Positions 15,405-22,477 of a stretch of DNA of 32,373 nt are shown one piece after another (the stretch's first letter is position 1; every line of letters begins with the position of its first letter). The notes under the pieces were generated by a model. It saw nothing but the letters and a program-made list of their open reading frames with translations, made no database searches and was not told the origin of the DNA. The position numbers and the translations under genes were made by a program. The DNA comes from a virus, in the IMG/VR virus record IMGVR_UViG_3300025873_000022, positions 1 to 32,373 of that record. One strand, written 5' to 3'.

Positions 15405-15704
15405 TTATTTTTTGTTTTCTTTTGAACTTTTCTTTGTTAATTTCTTTCGTTTTTTGATTTTCTGGTTGTCCTTAAATTTTTTGAATTTCAATTCACCAAT
15501 TCGTTCCGAAACTGTTGTTTCCAATTCTTTTTGTTTTTCTTGCGTCAATGTTTCATAAAGAGACGCGTCCAATTTTCCCCACTCACGGCGGTCGTTTTGG
15601 AATAAGTTTTTATAACCTTTTATCATTCCGAAAACGTAAAAAATATAACACATCACAATCAATAAACATAACACGGCAACACACAACATAATTTTAATAA
15701 ACAT
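15405..15704 (-). CDS. Single-pass membrane protein with basic tail (99 aa)
   Basis: The first 30 residues form one strongly hydrophobic helix (IKIMLCVAVLCLLIVMCYIF) followed by a charged helical cytoplasmic-type region and a very basic C-terminus (KKRKKLTKKSSKENKK). This predicts a small inner-membrane protein with its basic tail inside the cell. Function is unknown; early membrane proteins in phages often affect superinfection or host processes, but nothing here shows that. Confidence 0.6.
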   Translation of the reverse strand: MFIKIMLCVAVLCLLIVMCYIFYVFGMIKGYKNLFQNDRREWGKLDASLYETLTQEKQKELETTVSERIGELKFKKFKDNQKIKKRKKLTKKSSKENKK

Positions 15705-15709
15705 AATTT

Positions 15710-16069
15710 TTAATTTTTAATTTCTATTTCTATAATTTTGTTTGATTTAATTAACTCGTCATATTCTTTCAATGTGTAATTAATAACAATTTCAGAAAAT
15801 AACAATAAATCATTCAACATAATAACGTCCCCGTTTTCAATCACCTTTCCATAAATAACGGGTTCATTTAACAAACAAGGGTCTTTCCCTTGTCGCTTCA
15901 TTCTGTTAATGAAAAAAGACGCTGACTCATGTTCAATCCAATTTTCACCCAACACATTTGAAACCACGTCTTTAACTAAAAAATCACATGGCAATTCAAA
16001 TTTTGATTTCAACATTTCACATTGTGATGTGATTAAATACCGCGCGTGCAAATATAGTGTATCTGTCAT
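15710..16069 (-). CDS. Hypothetical protein (119 aa)
   Basis: A 119-residue soluble protein. It has two cysteines near the start (SQCEMLKSKFELPCDFLVKD) and a helical C-terminus rich in Ile/Lys. It begins one base after the methyltransferase stop, so the two are probably co-translated. I do not recognise it; its close link with the methyltransferase raises the possibility of a functional connection but no nuclease motif is visible. Confidence 0.6.
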   Translation of the reverse strand: MTDTLYLHARYLITSQCEMLKSKFELPCDFLVKDVVSNVLGENWIEHESASFFINRMKRQGKDPCLLNEPVIYGKVIENGDVIMLNDLLLFSEIVINYTLKEYDELIKSNKIIEIEIKN

Positions 16070-16070
16070 A

Positions 16071-16865
16071 TTAAAACAATTTCGTTTGCGTTAAATATTT
16101 CACCAATCGTTTGTTGGCAATTTCAACATATTCACTTGATATTTCCGAACCAATCCATTTTCTGTTTTGTAAATGTGCCATTTTTGCTGTTGTTCCCGAA
16201 CCCATAAATGGGTCATAAATTAAATCGTTTTCATTACTCCAACTATAGAGATGGTCTGCTGCTAATTTTTCAGGGAAAACGGCTGGGTGCCCTACATTTT
16301 CATTTTGAAACCCCACTAAATAATTCCATATATTTACTCTAATTCCATTGTAGTCGGTTATTTGTTGTTTTTTAACATTGGATTGTTGGCGCTTGCTTCC
16401 GTCAGGATTGTATAAATTTCCCATTGAACTAATATCTCCAACAGTTTTATTTGGTCTGTCCTTTATTAAGTTTGTAGTGTTTGGTTTGCCTTTACTAAAA
16501 ATAAACATATATTCAAAAACTTGATAATAGCGATTTTTAGAGGGGAAAGGGGGGCTGTTTTTCTTAAATATCATTGTGTCGTGTAAATTAAAACCACATT
16601 CCATAAAAAATAAAGCTTGTCGAAAACTTGAACCCGTTTCACTTCCGTCAATCGTTGCGTCCCCCACAACCCAAACAACAACCCCTCCTTTTTTTGTAAT
16701 ACGAAACAATTCTTTTGCGATGGATTCAAAATTAAATTCATATCCCTTATATGTTCTTAAATTATCATAAGGTGGGGACGTAATAATTAAGTCAACAAAA
16801 TCGTCAGACATTTTGGACATCGTGTCCAAGCAATTTTCGTTGTATATTTTATTAATTTCAATCAT
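16071..16865 (-). CDS. Orphan DNA methyltransferase, beta class (264 aa; N4-cytosine or N6-adenine)
   Basis: A SAM-dependent DNA methylase. The catalytic motif TSPPY is at residues 29-33 and the SAM-binding motif DPFMGSGTT at 218-226, so the catalytic motif comes before the SAM motif, the beta-class order. SPPY is common in N4-cytosine enzymes but also occurs in N6-adenine enzymes, so the modified base is uncertain. No partner restriction nuclease is next to it, so it is an orphan, probably protecting phage DNA from host restriction. Its ATG overlaps the stop of the annealing-like gene (ATGA). Target specificity cannot be read from the sequence. Confidence 0.88.
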   Translation of the reverse strand: MIEINKIYNENCLDTMSKMSDDFVDLIITSPPYDNLRTYKGYEFNFESIAKELFRITKKGGVVVWVVGDATIDGSETGSSFRQALFFMECGFNLHDTMIFKKNSPPFPSKNRYYQVFEYMFIFSKGKPNTTNLIKDRPNKTVGDISSMGNLYNPDGSKRQQSNVKKQQITDYNGIRVNIWNYLVGFQNENVGHPAVFPEKLAADHLYSWSNENDLIYDPFMGSGTTAKMAHLQNRKWIGSEISSEYVEIANKRLVKYLTQTKLF

Positions 16866-17338
16866 TGTTCGTTGTAATCAATCATTACATCACCCAAGCC
16901 GCCGTCTCCTGTTCGTTTTGGTGTCGGTGTTGTTTTGTGGGTTGGTTTGAAATCGTCCGCCTCGTCCTCCGAATAAACACCACACGAATAAAATTCTGTG
17001 ATTTGTAAAATTGCTCTCACCTTTGCACGTTTTTCCGCCATTTCAGGATAATATGCAAGTTGACAATTCTTTGTTGTAGCTGACCCAAACGTTTCAATTA
17101 ATACGTCTTTGCCGTCTTTGTTCATTAACGCTGTTGCTTTTACAACACAGCCGTTTAACATATCACTTTGAACGATTTCAAAACTCAATTTGATGTCGTC
17201 CTTTGCCATGATTTTTTCAACTCCCGTTCGTGTAATCATAATATAACCGAATTTTTTGTGTTTGAACACGTCCTCTGGTGTTAAATTGTAGTGATTGTAT
17301 AATTCCTTTAATCGTTCCCTGTTGGTGTTTGCTGTCAT
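16862..17338 (-). CDS. Putative recombination / single-strand annealing protein (158 aa)
   Basis: A 158-residue protein with a conserved-looking core: GYIMITRTGVEKIMAKDDIK, then a beta region (VVKATALMNKDG, IETFGSAT), then YYPEMAEKRAKVRAILQITE and a GVYSEDEADDF end. The A-x-K-R-A-x-x-R-A pattern after a beta-sheet core recalls ERF/Rad52-type single-strand annealing proteins, and its position near the SSB-like and VRR-NUC genes fits a recombination module. This is a pattern-based guess; it may be a different ssDNA- or replication-associated family. It overlaps the methyltransferase by 4 bp. Confidence 0.4.
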   Translation of the reverse strand: MTANTNRERLKELYNHYNLTPEDVFKHKKFGYIMITRTGVEKIMAKDDIKLSFEIVQSDMLNGCVVKATALMNKDGKDVLIETFGSATTKNCQLAYYPEMAEKRAKVRAILQITEFYSCGVYSEDEADDFKPTHKTTPTPKRTGDGGLGDVMIDYNEQ

Positions 17339-17341
17339 GAT

Positions 17342-17605
17342 TTATTTGTTTTTTATTTCTAAAATTAATATTGAGGGAACCTCCAATTTGGTTTCGTCCC
17401 AAGTGTCTTTGACGTTGAACGCCATTATTTGATGTTGTTCTTTTTTATAAATAAACGTGATTGTGGAAACATAATTGAACATGTTGACGTAAACCCCAAC
17501 AACCTCACAACCAAATTTTTTCAAGTTCCGACATGATTTCCGAATGAGTTTTTCGCGGTCTTTCCCACTCATGTTATTTAATTCTTTCCAATTGTCCACA
17601 CCCAT
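17342..17605 (-). CDS. Hypothetical protein (87 aa)
   Basis: An 87-residue protein, basic at the N-terminus (GKDREKLIRKSCRNLKKFGC) with three cysteines and beta-like segments after (EVVGVYVNMFNYVSTITFIY). Its ATG overlaps the previous stop (TAATG). Not recognised. It is tightly packed in the early operon between an unknown 84-aa gene and the annealing-like gene. Confidence 0.6.
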   Translation of the reverse strand: MGVDNWKELNNMSGKDREKLIRKSCRNLKKFGCEVVGVYVNMFNYVSTITFIYKKEQHQIMAFNVKDTWDETKLEVPSILILEIKNK

Positions 17606-17859
17606 TATTTATAAATATTTCCTTTATATTTTGGATTTGAGTCCGCGTCAATTAGTCCTTTTGATTTCTCTACCAGACCCACAACCACGTCTCCCGCAAC
17701 TGCGTTTTTAATTAATTTTTCCCACTTGACGAAATTTCTGAATGTGGAATCCACACACGTTCTGAATGAACGTTCACCATCGTTGAAAAAAACATAATAC
17801 ATTTGACCACCGAATCGTGATGGAACTTTTTTCGTATTTTTGAAAATATATTCTTTCAT
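17605..17859 (-). CDS. Hypothetical protein (84 aa)
   Basis: ATG 17859 overlaps the stop of the small membrane-protein gene upstream (ATGA). The 84 residues are basic and beta-rich, with an aromatic strand (GGQMYYVFFNDGERSFRTCV) and a glycine-rich segment later (AGDVVVGLVEKSKGLIDADS). It looks like a small single-domain fold, perhaps nucleic acid binding, but I recognise no family. Confidence 0.6.
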   Translation of the reverse strand: MKEYIFKNTKKVPSRFGGQMYYVFFNDGERSFRTCVDSTFRNFVKWEKLIKNAVAGDVVVGLVEKSKGLIDADSNPKYKGNIYK

Positions 17860-17972
17860 TGTCTCCAAGATTTATTGTTATTATTTTGGTTGTGTTCAAA
17901 GCCGTCAACCATTCCGACCGATTTTGCGTGTTCGTAAATAAACCACACGACTATTAAAATAAGTATTTCCAT
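17856..17972 (-). CDS. Very small membrane protein (38 aa)
   Basis: A short frame (MEILILIVVWFIYEHAK...) beginning after an A-rich leader and ending in a TGA that overlaps the next ATG. The first 13 residues form a hydrophobic segment and the tail is Asn-rich (HNQNNNNKSW). Start context and perfect ATGA coupling with the next gene support a real gene, despite its size. Function unknown. Confidence 0.5.
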   Translation of the reverse strand: MEILILIVVWFIYEHAKSVGMVDGFEHNQNNNNKSWRQ

Positions 17973-17976
17973 TTTT

Positions 17977-18459
17977 TTATTTTTTTGAATTTAAGTAAAA
18001 CCAAGCGTTGTCCCTTTCCTCCTTTTCACACGTTGTGAACATTGTGTTGTGCATTTTATTCAATTGTGTTTCAATTCTTTTATCTCTGTCTGTCCACTCA
18101 ATTGAATTTCTTTCGCCATTTCGTGTGAAATATTTTGCGTTTGTATAATCGGAAAACCTGTCGTGTAGTTCAAAAACAATTTCCGAAACCCGTCCATTTA
18201 TTTCCATTGTTGTCGGACGGGCCACAGCACAGTGCCAACAATCCAATAAAGCGTGAACATTCCTATTAACACAATCAAAAAGTCCATAAGGATTTGACTT
18301 AACATTTCCACATTCTTTTCTCAAACGTGTTATGTCTTTGTGAGTAAATCTGTCCGCTTGTCTTTCCTCAAATCTTTGTTGAGTAATTTTTTCCATTTGG
18401 TTGTCTGTTATTTCAATTGTTGGTTTGTTGATGTTGCTTGTGTTAAGAAAAATTTTCAT
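17977..18459 (-). CDS. Hypothetical early protein with structured leader (160 aa)
   Basis: I choose ATG 18459 because the start context matches exactly the structured-leader gene at 11698; a longer reading (13 more codons) would run into the hairpin. The 160-residue protein has a possible HTH-like basic helix (RFTHKDITRLRKECGN) and a C-H-C cluster (LLDCWHCAVARPTTMEI). It is the first gene after the 417-bp non-coding region and so probably among the first expressed. No family is recognised; a regulatory or host-takeover role is possible. Confidence 0.65.
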   Translation of the reverse strand: MKIFLNTSNINKPTIEITDNQMEKITQQRFEERQADRFTHKDITRLRKECGNVKSNPYGLFDCVNRNVHALLDCWHCAVARPTTMEINGRVSEIVFELHDRFSDYTNAKYFTRNGERNSIEWTDRDKRIETQLNKMHNTMFTTCEKEERDNAWFYLNSKK

Positions 18460-18475
18460 AATTGATATTTTTTGG

Positions 18476-18536
18476 AGACGCAAAACGCGCCCTTTCATAC
18501 CACCAAAACCCCGACATTTTCATGACGAGGTTGGTG
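18476..18536 (-). promoter_or_regulatory. Structured leader with two hairpins (copy B)
   Basis: The hairpin further from the gene pairs CACCAACCTCG with CGGGGTTTTGGTG (18536-18526 with 18513-18501) with a 2-nt bulge and 12-nt loop. The nearer hairpin is GGGCGC-GTTTT-GCGTCT (18492-18476) with two G-U pairs. Between them is GGTATGAAAGGG and after them CCAAAAAATATCAATT before the ATG. Sequences between hairpins match copy A at 11.7 kb while the hairpin arms differ yet still pair. Confidence 0.55.
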
Positions 18537-18565
18537 TTGTTTTGGTTGGGGTCGCTGTTACATTT

Positions 18566-18579
18566 GGTTTTGCAAAACC
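18566..18579. promoter_or_regulatory. Perfect 14-bp palindrome, operator-like
   Basis: GGTTTTGCAAAACC is a perfect palindrome (7+7) and is flanked by direct copies of CTGTTAC on both sides. Such a site is a classic form for a dimeric repressor or initiator binding site. It lies in the non-coding region upstream of the early genes. No matching protein is assigned; the XRE-like and HTH-like proteins encoded at 14.7-15.1 kb are candidates. Confidence 0.45.
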
Positions 18580-18876
18580 GCCTGTTACGAGATTACGACA
18601 TTTTCAGGTTCTCACACCCCAATTTGAAACCGCGAATTTCAAATCACTCACCACAACATCTTTATATGTTAAAGAAACACAAACAATGCTGGTTTTTCAA
18701 ATTTGTGTTTCAATATTTCAATGAACTTTCGTTGACAAAACTACAAAAAAATTGCATATAAAACGATAAAAGCAAGTTTTTTTTATTTACTAGGTTAAAA
18801 AAGTATAAAAAAAGGGGTTAAAACTGAAAATTTGTTTAATAAACTGAAAGAAATTTCCTTTAATTTCGTCAACTTC

Positions 18877-20124
18877 TTATAAATTATGTGAGAATTGACA
18901 CACCATTCCTTGATTTTCGTCCCAAACAAACGCCTCACAAGCTTGAACCGCTCCTTTATAACCTTTCAAATTGTGCCAAGCGTCGGTTCCCGACAACGAA
19001 CGCATGTATCTCAACACAATTCCTTTGTGTTCTTGCGTTGACATGAATTTTATTTCTTTTTTGTGATGTAAATGTCCAATATGAATTTCACGATATTTTG
19101 TTTCGGACCACAATTTTGGCTTTTCGGTGGCGACAATCAATGGCAAATCAGCAATTTTTTCATTGTTTCCATGTGTATAACCAATTAAACATTTTCCGAA
19201 CTTATAATATTTTCTGGGAGTTGGTTGGTTATTAACTGAAACATTTTGGTTGTTGTGATACCAACAAGACAACACATCGCCAACATAAAACGAACGTTCC
19301 CAATCGTGATTTCCTTGAACCACAATCACGTCAACGGGTGCAACTTGGGACAATATGTCAATTCCCTCAATTAATAATTCTCGTCCCGCCTTGAATGTTT
19401 TTTGCCAACGAACGTCCTCGTCCTGTGGTGTCCCCGCGGTCGTTGTGTTATTCAAATTGTCGGAATTAAAAAAATCGTTGCCAATTGGAAAAACAATTCG
19501 TTTGATGTCATAACATTGAACTTTCGAAATAATGTCTGAAATCGCCGATAAATAACGTTTTCGTGCAATTTTCGTGTCGTAATTGTCTCCCGTTTCCAAA
19601 CCCCAACATAATTTTCCAAAATGTAGGTCAAAAATATTGATTTCCAACAATTGTCCAACATTGATTTTTTTGTATTTAATCGGAACATATTTTGGTGCGA
19701 AATTTTTAACCTCGTCAACCAATTCTGTTTTTAATTTCTTTAATGTGAAAATGTCATTGTTTTTTTTCAACCACGCTTTTATTTGAAACAAAGGTTCAAC
19801 AATAACACGTCCCTCAATTGTGGACCCAACCTCCCATTTGTTAACAATATAACGTTCAATTTCCCAAACCTCTGTGTCTATTTTACACGCTTCAATCAAA
19901 TCGTCCAATGTTTTAATTCTGTTTGATTTTTTTGACGTTATTGTTCGTTTGTTTTTTTTCTCATCAACAATAACCTCGTTCGACTCTTTCATTGTGTTTA
20001 ATAAATTTAACAGACATTGAACTTGAATCGTTTCGGAAAATTCTCTAAATTGTGAAATCAAATGTTGGAGGGGTTCGTTCCAATGTGGTCGGAATTGTTT
20101 TGGGTTTTTTAGATTTTCACTCAA
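18877..20124 (-). CDS. Calcineurin-like metallophosphoesterase (415 aa)
   Basis: The C-terminal two-thirds show the two-metal phosphoesterase motifs in order: DLH (D166, H168), GND (215-217), GNHD (271-274), H318 in YTHGN, and GHLH (350-353). The N-terminal 130 residues (KTLDDLIEACKIDTEVWEIE onward) form a helical module I associate with this protein in Bacteroidota phages. The substrate is unknown; family members act on nucleic acids or nucleotides, and a DNA repair- or replication-linked nuclease role is plausible. It is the last gene before the long non-coding region, 2 bp after the spanin gene, so it may be expressed late with the lysis genes. Confidence 0.85.
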   Translation of the reverse strand: MSENLKNPKQFRPHWNEPLQHLISQFREFSETIQVQCLLNLLNTMKESNEVIVDEKKNKRTITSKKSNRIKTLDDLIEACKIDTEVWEIERYIVNKWEVGSTIEGRVIVEPLFQIKAWLKKNNDIFTLKKLKTELVDEVKNFAPKYVPIKYKKINVGQLLEINIFDLHFGKLCWGLETGDNYDTKIARKRYLSAISDIISKVQCYDIKRIVFPIGNDFFNSDNLNNTTTAGTPQDEDVRWQKTFKAGRELLIEGIDILSQVAPVDVIVVQGNHDWERSFYVGDVLSCWYHNNQNVSVNNQPTPRKYYKFGKCLIGYTHGNNEKIADLPLIVATEKPKLWSETKYREIHIGHLHHKKEIKFMSTQEHKGIVLRYMRSLSGTDAWHNLKGYKGAVQACEAFVWDENQGMVCQFSHNL

Positions 20125-20126
20125 AA

Positions 20127-20603
20127 TTATTTGAAAATGTTAAACACTTTGAAAATATCTTTGAAAAATATTCTCACAACTAACAATAACGCTGCAATCG
20201 CAAACGCAAAATATGTCCAATCCTTTGCGCGTTCTGCAAACGTTGGTTTTCTGACAATAACCTTTTCAACAGGAATTTCATTTGTTATTATAATTGTGTC
20301 GCTTTCACATTCACCCATTAAATAAATCACACTATCTTTTTTAATATATTTTATTTTGATTTTATCATTTTCAACAATTATTGTGTCGGAATTCGTTGTG
20401 AAAATAAAAGACGTGTCAACGGAAATTGTTTCAAAAATGATTGTGTCTCGGACAATTATGGTGTCGTTTTGTGTGGTTAATTCTGGGAATTTTTGGGTTA
20501 ATTCATAAATTTTTTTTTCGGCTTTGTCCACCTCACATTGCCTTGTCGTGCAACATGAGGTGAGGACAAAAGCTAAAATTATTATTCCTATGTTTTTGAA
20601 CAT
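20127..20603 (-). CDS. Unimolecular spanin-like lipoprotein (158 aa)
   Basis: The N-terminus is a lipoprotein signal with a lipobox LTSC (Cys17). The ectodomain is beta-rich with repeated DTII-type strands. The C-terminus has one hydrophobic helix (about residues 131-146, FAFAIAALLLVV) and a basic tail. An outer-membrane-anchored N-terminus plus inner-membrane C-terminus is the layout of u-spanins such as T1 gp11, which fuse the two membranes at the end of lysis. The gene overlaps the small membrane protein upstream by 16 bp and follows amidase and holin candidates. Confidence 0.75.
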   Translation of the reverse strand: MFKNIGIIILAFVLTSCCTTRQCEVDKAEKKIYELTQKFPELTTQNDTIIVRDTIIFETISVDTSFIFTTNSDTIIVENDKIKIKYIKKDSVIYLMGECESDTIIITNEIPVEKVIVRKPTFAERAKDWTYFAFAIAALLLVVRIFFKDIFKVFNIFK

Positions 20604-20803
20604 TTATCACACCCATTTGAGGGTCTTTTTGTTTCTCCATAAATGTAACCAATTACAAAGGGTGAAAGGGCTGCGAAATACGCTGCAAATTCACTCATGT
20701 TTGTTCCTTGTTTTATTCCGAAATAACCAAATATTAACCATGAAACCATCATGAATAAAGTTAAGGTGAATCGTTTTGAATTAAAGATATTAAATATTTT
20801 CAT
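20588..20803 (-). CDS. Small membrane protein, holin candidate (71 aa)
   Basis: Two hydrophobic segments (about residues 13-30, LTLFMMVSWLIFGYFG, and 38-55, FAAYFAALSPFVIGYIYG) separated by a short loop, then a basic, Cys-containing tail. This is the form of class II holins. Located between amidase and spanin genes. The 60-aa membrane protein at 21477 is a competing holin candidate; one may be a holin and the other an antiholin. Confidence 0.55.
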   Translation of the reverse strand: MKIFNIFNSKRFTLTLFMMVSWLIFGYFGIKQGTNMSEFAAYFAALSPFVIGYIYGETKRPSNGCDKCSKT

Positions 20804-20825
20804 TTTATTTTTATTTTTATTATTA

Positions 20826-21335
20826 TTAAATTCCGCTTCCGTAATGGTTCGGATTCTCTGTGTAAATGTTTTTACTATTTATTTCCAATTCCTTGCAGTA
20901 ATTTGGGACAAAGAAGCAAGGACATGATTTTTTTGAAAATTGATTGTGTCCCGCAATTAACAAGTCGGGGTGTCTTAAAATTTCATGTTTGACATAAATT
21001 TCAAGAGTGTCTCTTTGTTCGTTTGTGAGTGTGTTTTTTGGGTCTTTGTTTTTATCAAGACCACCGACATAACAAACGTGTTTTGAATAAGCGTTAATTC
21101 CTTTCACACCCCACGTCATTTCTGAATATTCAATATAGTCGTCATTCGGGTTTGTTCCCTCGGCAAAATGCATATTGTGCAAAGCTCCGTCAAGTGTAAT
21201 CAAATCGGAATAACCAACACGCGACCAACCTCGTCCAGATTTTCCCATGTGCCATTCCTTGATTTGTTCTGGTTTTATGTTAACACCCTCAATTGTTGCG
21301 CTGCAATGAATAACTAAATATTTATATTGAGACAT
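20826..21335 (-). CDS. N-acetylmuramoyl-L-alanine amidase (endolysin, T7 lysozyme-like, 169 aa)
   Basis: A single-domain amidase_2 enzyme that cuts the bond between N-acetylmuramic acid and L-Ala. Zinc ligands expected from T7 lysozyme are H10 (VIHCSAT), H130 (AGHNQ) and C138 (SCPC), with the same 8-residue spacing between the last two. The catalytic Tyr is Y42 (RVGYSDLI) and the Lys two before the Cys is K136. One difference is Ser rather than His after GY. There is no signal peptide, so a holin must release it. Length is normal for this type. Confidence 0.92.
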   Translation of the reverse strand: MSQYKYLVIHCSATIEGVNIKPEQIKEWHMGKSGRGWSRVGYSDLITLDGALHNMHFAEGTNPNDDYIEYSEMTWGVKGINAYSKHVCYVGGLDKNKDPKNTLTNEQRDTLEIYVKHEILRHPDLLIAGHNQFSKKSCPCFFVPNYCKELEINSKNIYTENPNHYGSGI

Positions 21336-21349
21336 ATTTGTTTTTTAAG

Positions 21350-21475
21350 TTAACGTCCTTGACCTCGATATTTTTTTTTATAACCATTTTGACCTCGACT
21401 TGCATTTTTTGAATGAACTCCTTTCCTTTTTTTCCTTGATTTTTCTCTAAATATAAAAGCGTTTGTTTTTGCCAT
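21350..21475 (-). CDS. Very small basic protein (41 aa)
   Basis: A 41-residue frame with an A-rich start and extremely basic sequence: REKSRKKRKGVHSKNASRGQ and a terminal KKKYRGQGR. I associate this kind of KRKGVHSKN...KKYRGQGR peptide with Bacteroidota phages, next to lysis or structural genes. There are 13-15 Lys/Arg and one acidic residue, so it could bind nucleic acid or polyanions, but its function is unknown. Confidence 0.6.
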   Translation of the reverse strand: MAKTNAFIFREKSRKKRKGVHSKNASRGQNGYKKKYRGQGR

Positions 21476-21476
21476 T

Positions 21477-21659
21477 TTATTTTTTGGTTTTATCGTTCCA
21501 AAATTTTATTTCTTTTGTTATTTTAACGAGCGTCCAAATTAGTGCTGCGCTATAGGACGCCAATTTCAAACCCATTTCCAAATCTGTCATTGAAATTCCA
21601 ATTGCACCCACATTAAGCATGATTGTCATTGGACAAATTCGTGATATTATTTCATTCAT
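21477..21659 (-). CDS. Small membrane protein, holin candidate (60 aa)
   Basis: Two moderately hydrophobic segments (IMLNVGAIGISM and LASYSAALIWTLVKI) within 60 residues and a basic C-terminus (KFWNDKTKK). A holin is expected here: between the structural genes and the amidase gene. The hydrophobicity of the first segment is weak, so a one-helix membrane protein is also possible. Confidence 0.5.
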   Translation of the reverse strand: MNEIISRICPMTIMLNVGAIGISMTDLEMGLKLASYSAALIWTLVKITKEIKFWNDKTKK

Positions 21660-21677
21660 TTTTTTATTTATTAAAAA

Positions 21678-22304
21678 TTAATCATTCGTAAATTTTATTG
21701 TGCTGTCAAAATAAAAACTGCCGTTAATTGCCGTGAGTCGCGCCGTTATTAAATAAATACATTTAGGGGTTGGCTCCTGTGGACATGCTAAATTAAAACT
21801 CGACACCTGAAAACACAAAGGGTTGTTATTTCCTGTTAATGCAAGGTCTCCCGTTGTTGCCATTAAACACATGTCCATATTTGCCCCCGTTGATTGGCAA
21901 GGATTCCAAAAAACCCTCCACAACTCTAAATTTACACTCACACCCGCCGCACCTCCAATATGTCCCGTCCATTCAGTTGGTGTCTCGGACTCTGTTACAC
22001 TATACCAAGACCCTCCCACTGCGTCTTTTGGTGGAATTGTTGTTGGTGCCGCACCCAAGTCAACTGTGTATTTATGCTCGTTGTTCCCGCTTGGCGCCGC
22101 CTGACAAAAGGTGTTTGTTCCCGTGAGGTTTCCATAACCTTTTTTGTGGGTTGACACAAATTTTCCACTCGCGGCGCCCGAATCCGTTATCCATTCCAAA
22201 AGACCAGAAGCGTTTTTTGACAATATTGTTCCAATCGCCGCTGCGTCAAAATTCTTTGGATTGTGAATTTGGTCGTTTGCCAAATCTTTGTGTAAATTAC
22301 TCAT
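21678..22304 (-). CDS. Virion structural protein, fibre/decoration-like (208 aa)
   Basis: I choose ATG 22304, which overlaps the small gene's stop by 8 bp; the 21 residues before it belong to another frame of that gene. The protein begins MSNLHKDLANDQIHNPKNFD, followed by IGTILSKNASGLLEW, a start pattern I have the impression is common for surface or fibre-type proteins of Bacteroidota phages, then a glycine/Thr-rich beta region typical of an exposed structural protein with several cysteines. It sits after portal and connector. Head fibre/decoration or an extra tail-related appendage are both possible. Confidence 0.55.
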   Translation of the reverse strand: MSNLHKDLANDQIHNPKNFDAAAIGTILSKNASGLLEWITDSGAASGKFVSTHKKGYGNLTGTNTFCQAAPSGNNEHKYTVDLGAAPTTIPPKDAVGGSWYSVTESETPTEWTGHIGGAAGVSVNLELWRVFWNPCQSTGANMDMCLMATTGDLALTGNNNPLCFQVSSFNLACPQEPTPKCIYLITARLTAINGSFYFDSTIKFTND

Positions 22305-22473
22305 CTTTTTTTTCTTTTTTAGTTTGTTTTTTGTCTTTATTGTCCCATTGTGATTGACATATCGCAATGCGTTGAGTTATATTTGAATATTCAGTTGACA
22401 TCACATTGTCATCAATACAACGTGTGATGAATTTTGATTTTGTCTCGTCTTTTGTTGGTGTTGGAATCGGCAT
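22297..22473 (-). CDS. Small conserved-type protein with RC...QR-A-C-W pattern (58 aa)
   Basis: A 58-residue frame with two cysteines: MPIPTPTKDETKSKFITRCI, then STEYSNITQRIAICQSQW and a Lys-rich tail. The pattern P-x-P-x-x-x-E-x-x-x-x-F-x-x-R-C ... Q-R-x-A-x-C-x-x-W resembles a short motif that I have seen near phage head proteins (portal and protease), sometimes fused to them. The gene is 4 bp after the connector gene and overlaps the next one. Its function is unknown, but virion morphogenesis is likely. Confidence 0.6.
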   Translation of the reverse strand: MPIPTPTKDETKSKFITRCIDDNVMSTEYSNITQRIAICQSQWDNKDKKQTKKEKKDE

Positions 22474-22477
22474 AATT

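Larger units (their letters stand above)
18460..18876 (-). promoter_or_regulatory. 417-bp non-coding region with multiple hairpins, possible promoter and origin
   Basis: No gene is seen here. Going down the coding strand there are: a repeat AAACTGAAA at 18821 and 18841 (20-bp period); a -7-like TAGTTTTG (18743-18736) without a good -33; a 10-bp inverted repeat GAAACACAAA/TTTGTGTTTC (18674-18683, 18702-18711); an 8-bp hairpin ATTTGAAA/TTTCAAAT (18622-18644); a perfect 14-bp palindrome GGTTTTGCAAAACC (18566-18579) flanked by two CTGTTAC; and two leader hairpins nearest the gene. The AT-rich upper part plus palindromes would suit a replication origin or early promoter with operators. Confidence 0.6.

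Noticed and set aside
16071-16865. Complete restriction-modification system
   Set aside because: The adjacent 119-aa gene and the other neighbours show no nuclease motif; the methyltransferase looks like an orphan.
18460-18498. Longer N-terminus for the 160-aa gene (13 extra codons)
   Set aside because: It runs through the leader hairpin; the shared start context with the 11698 gene supports ATG 18459.
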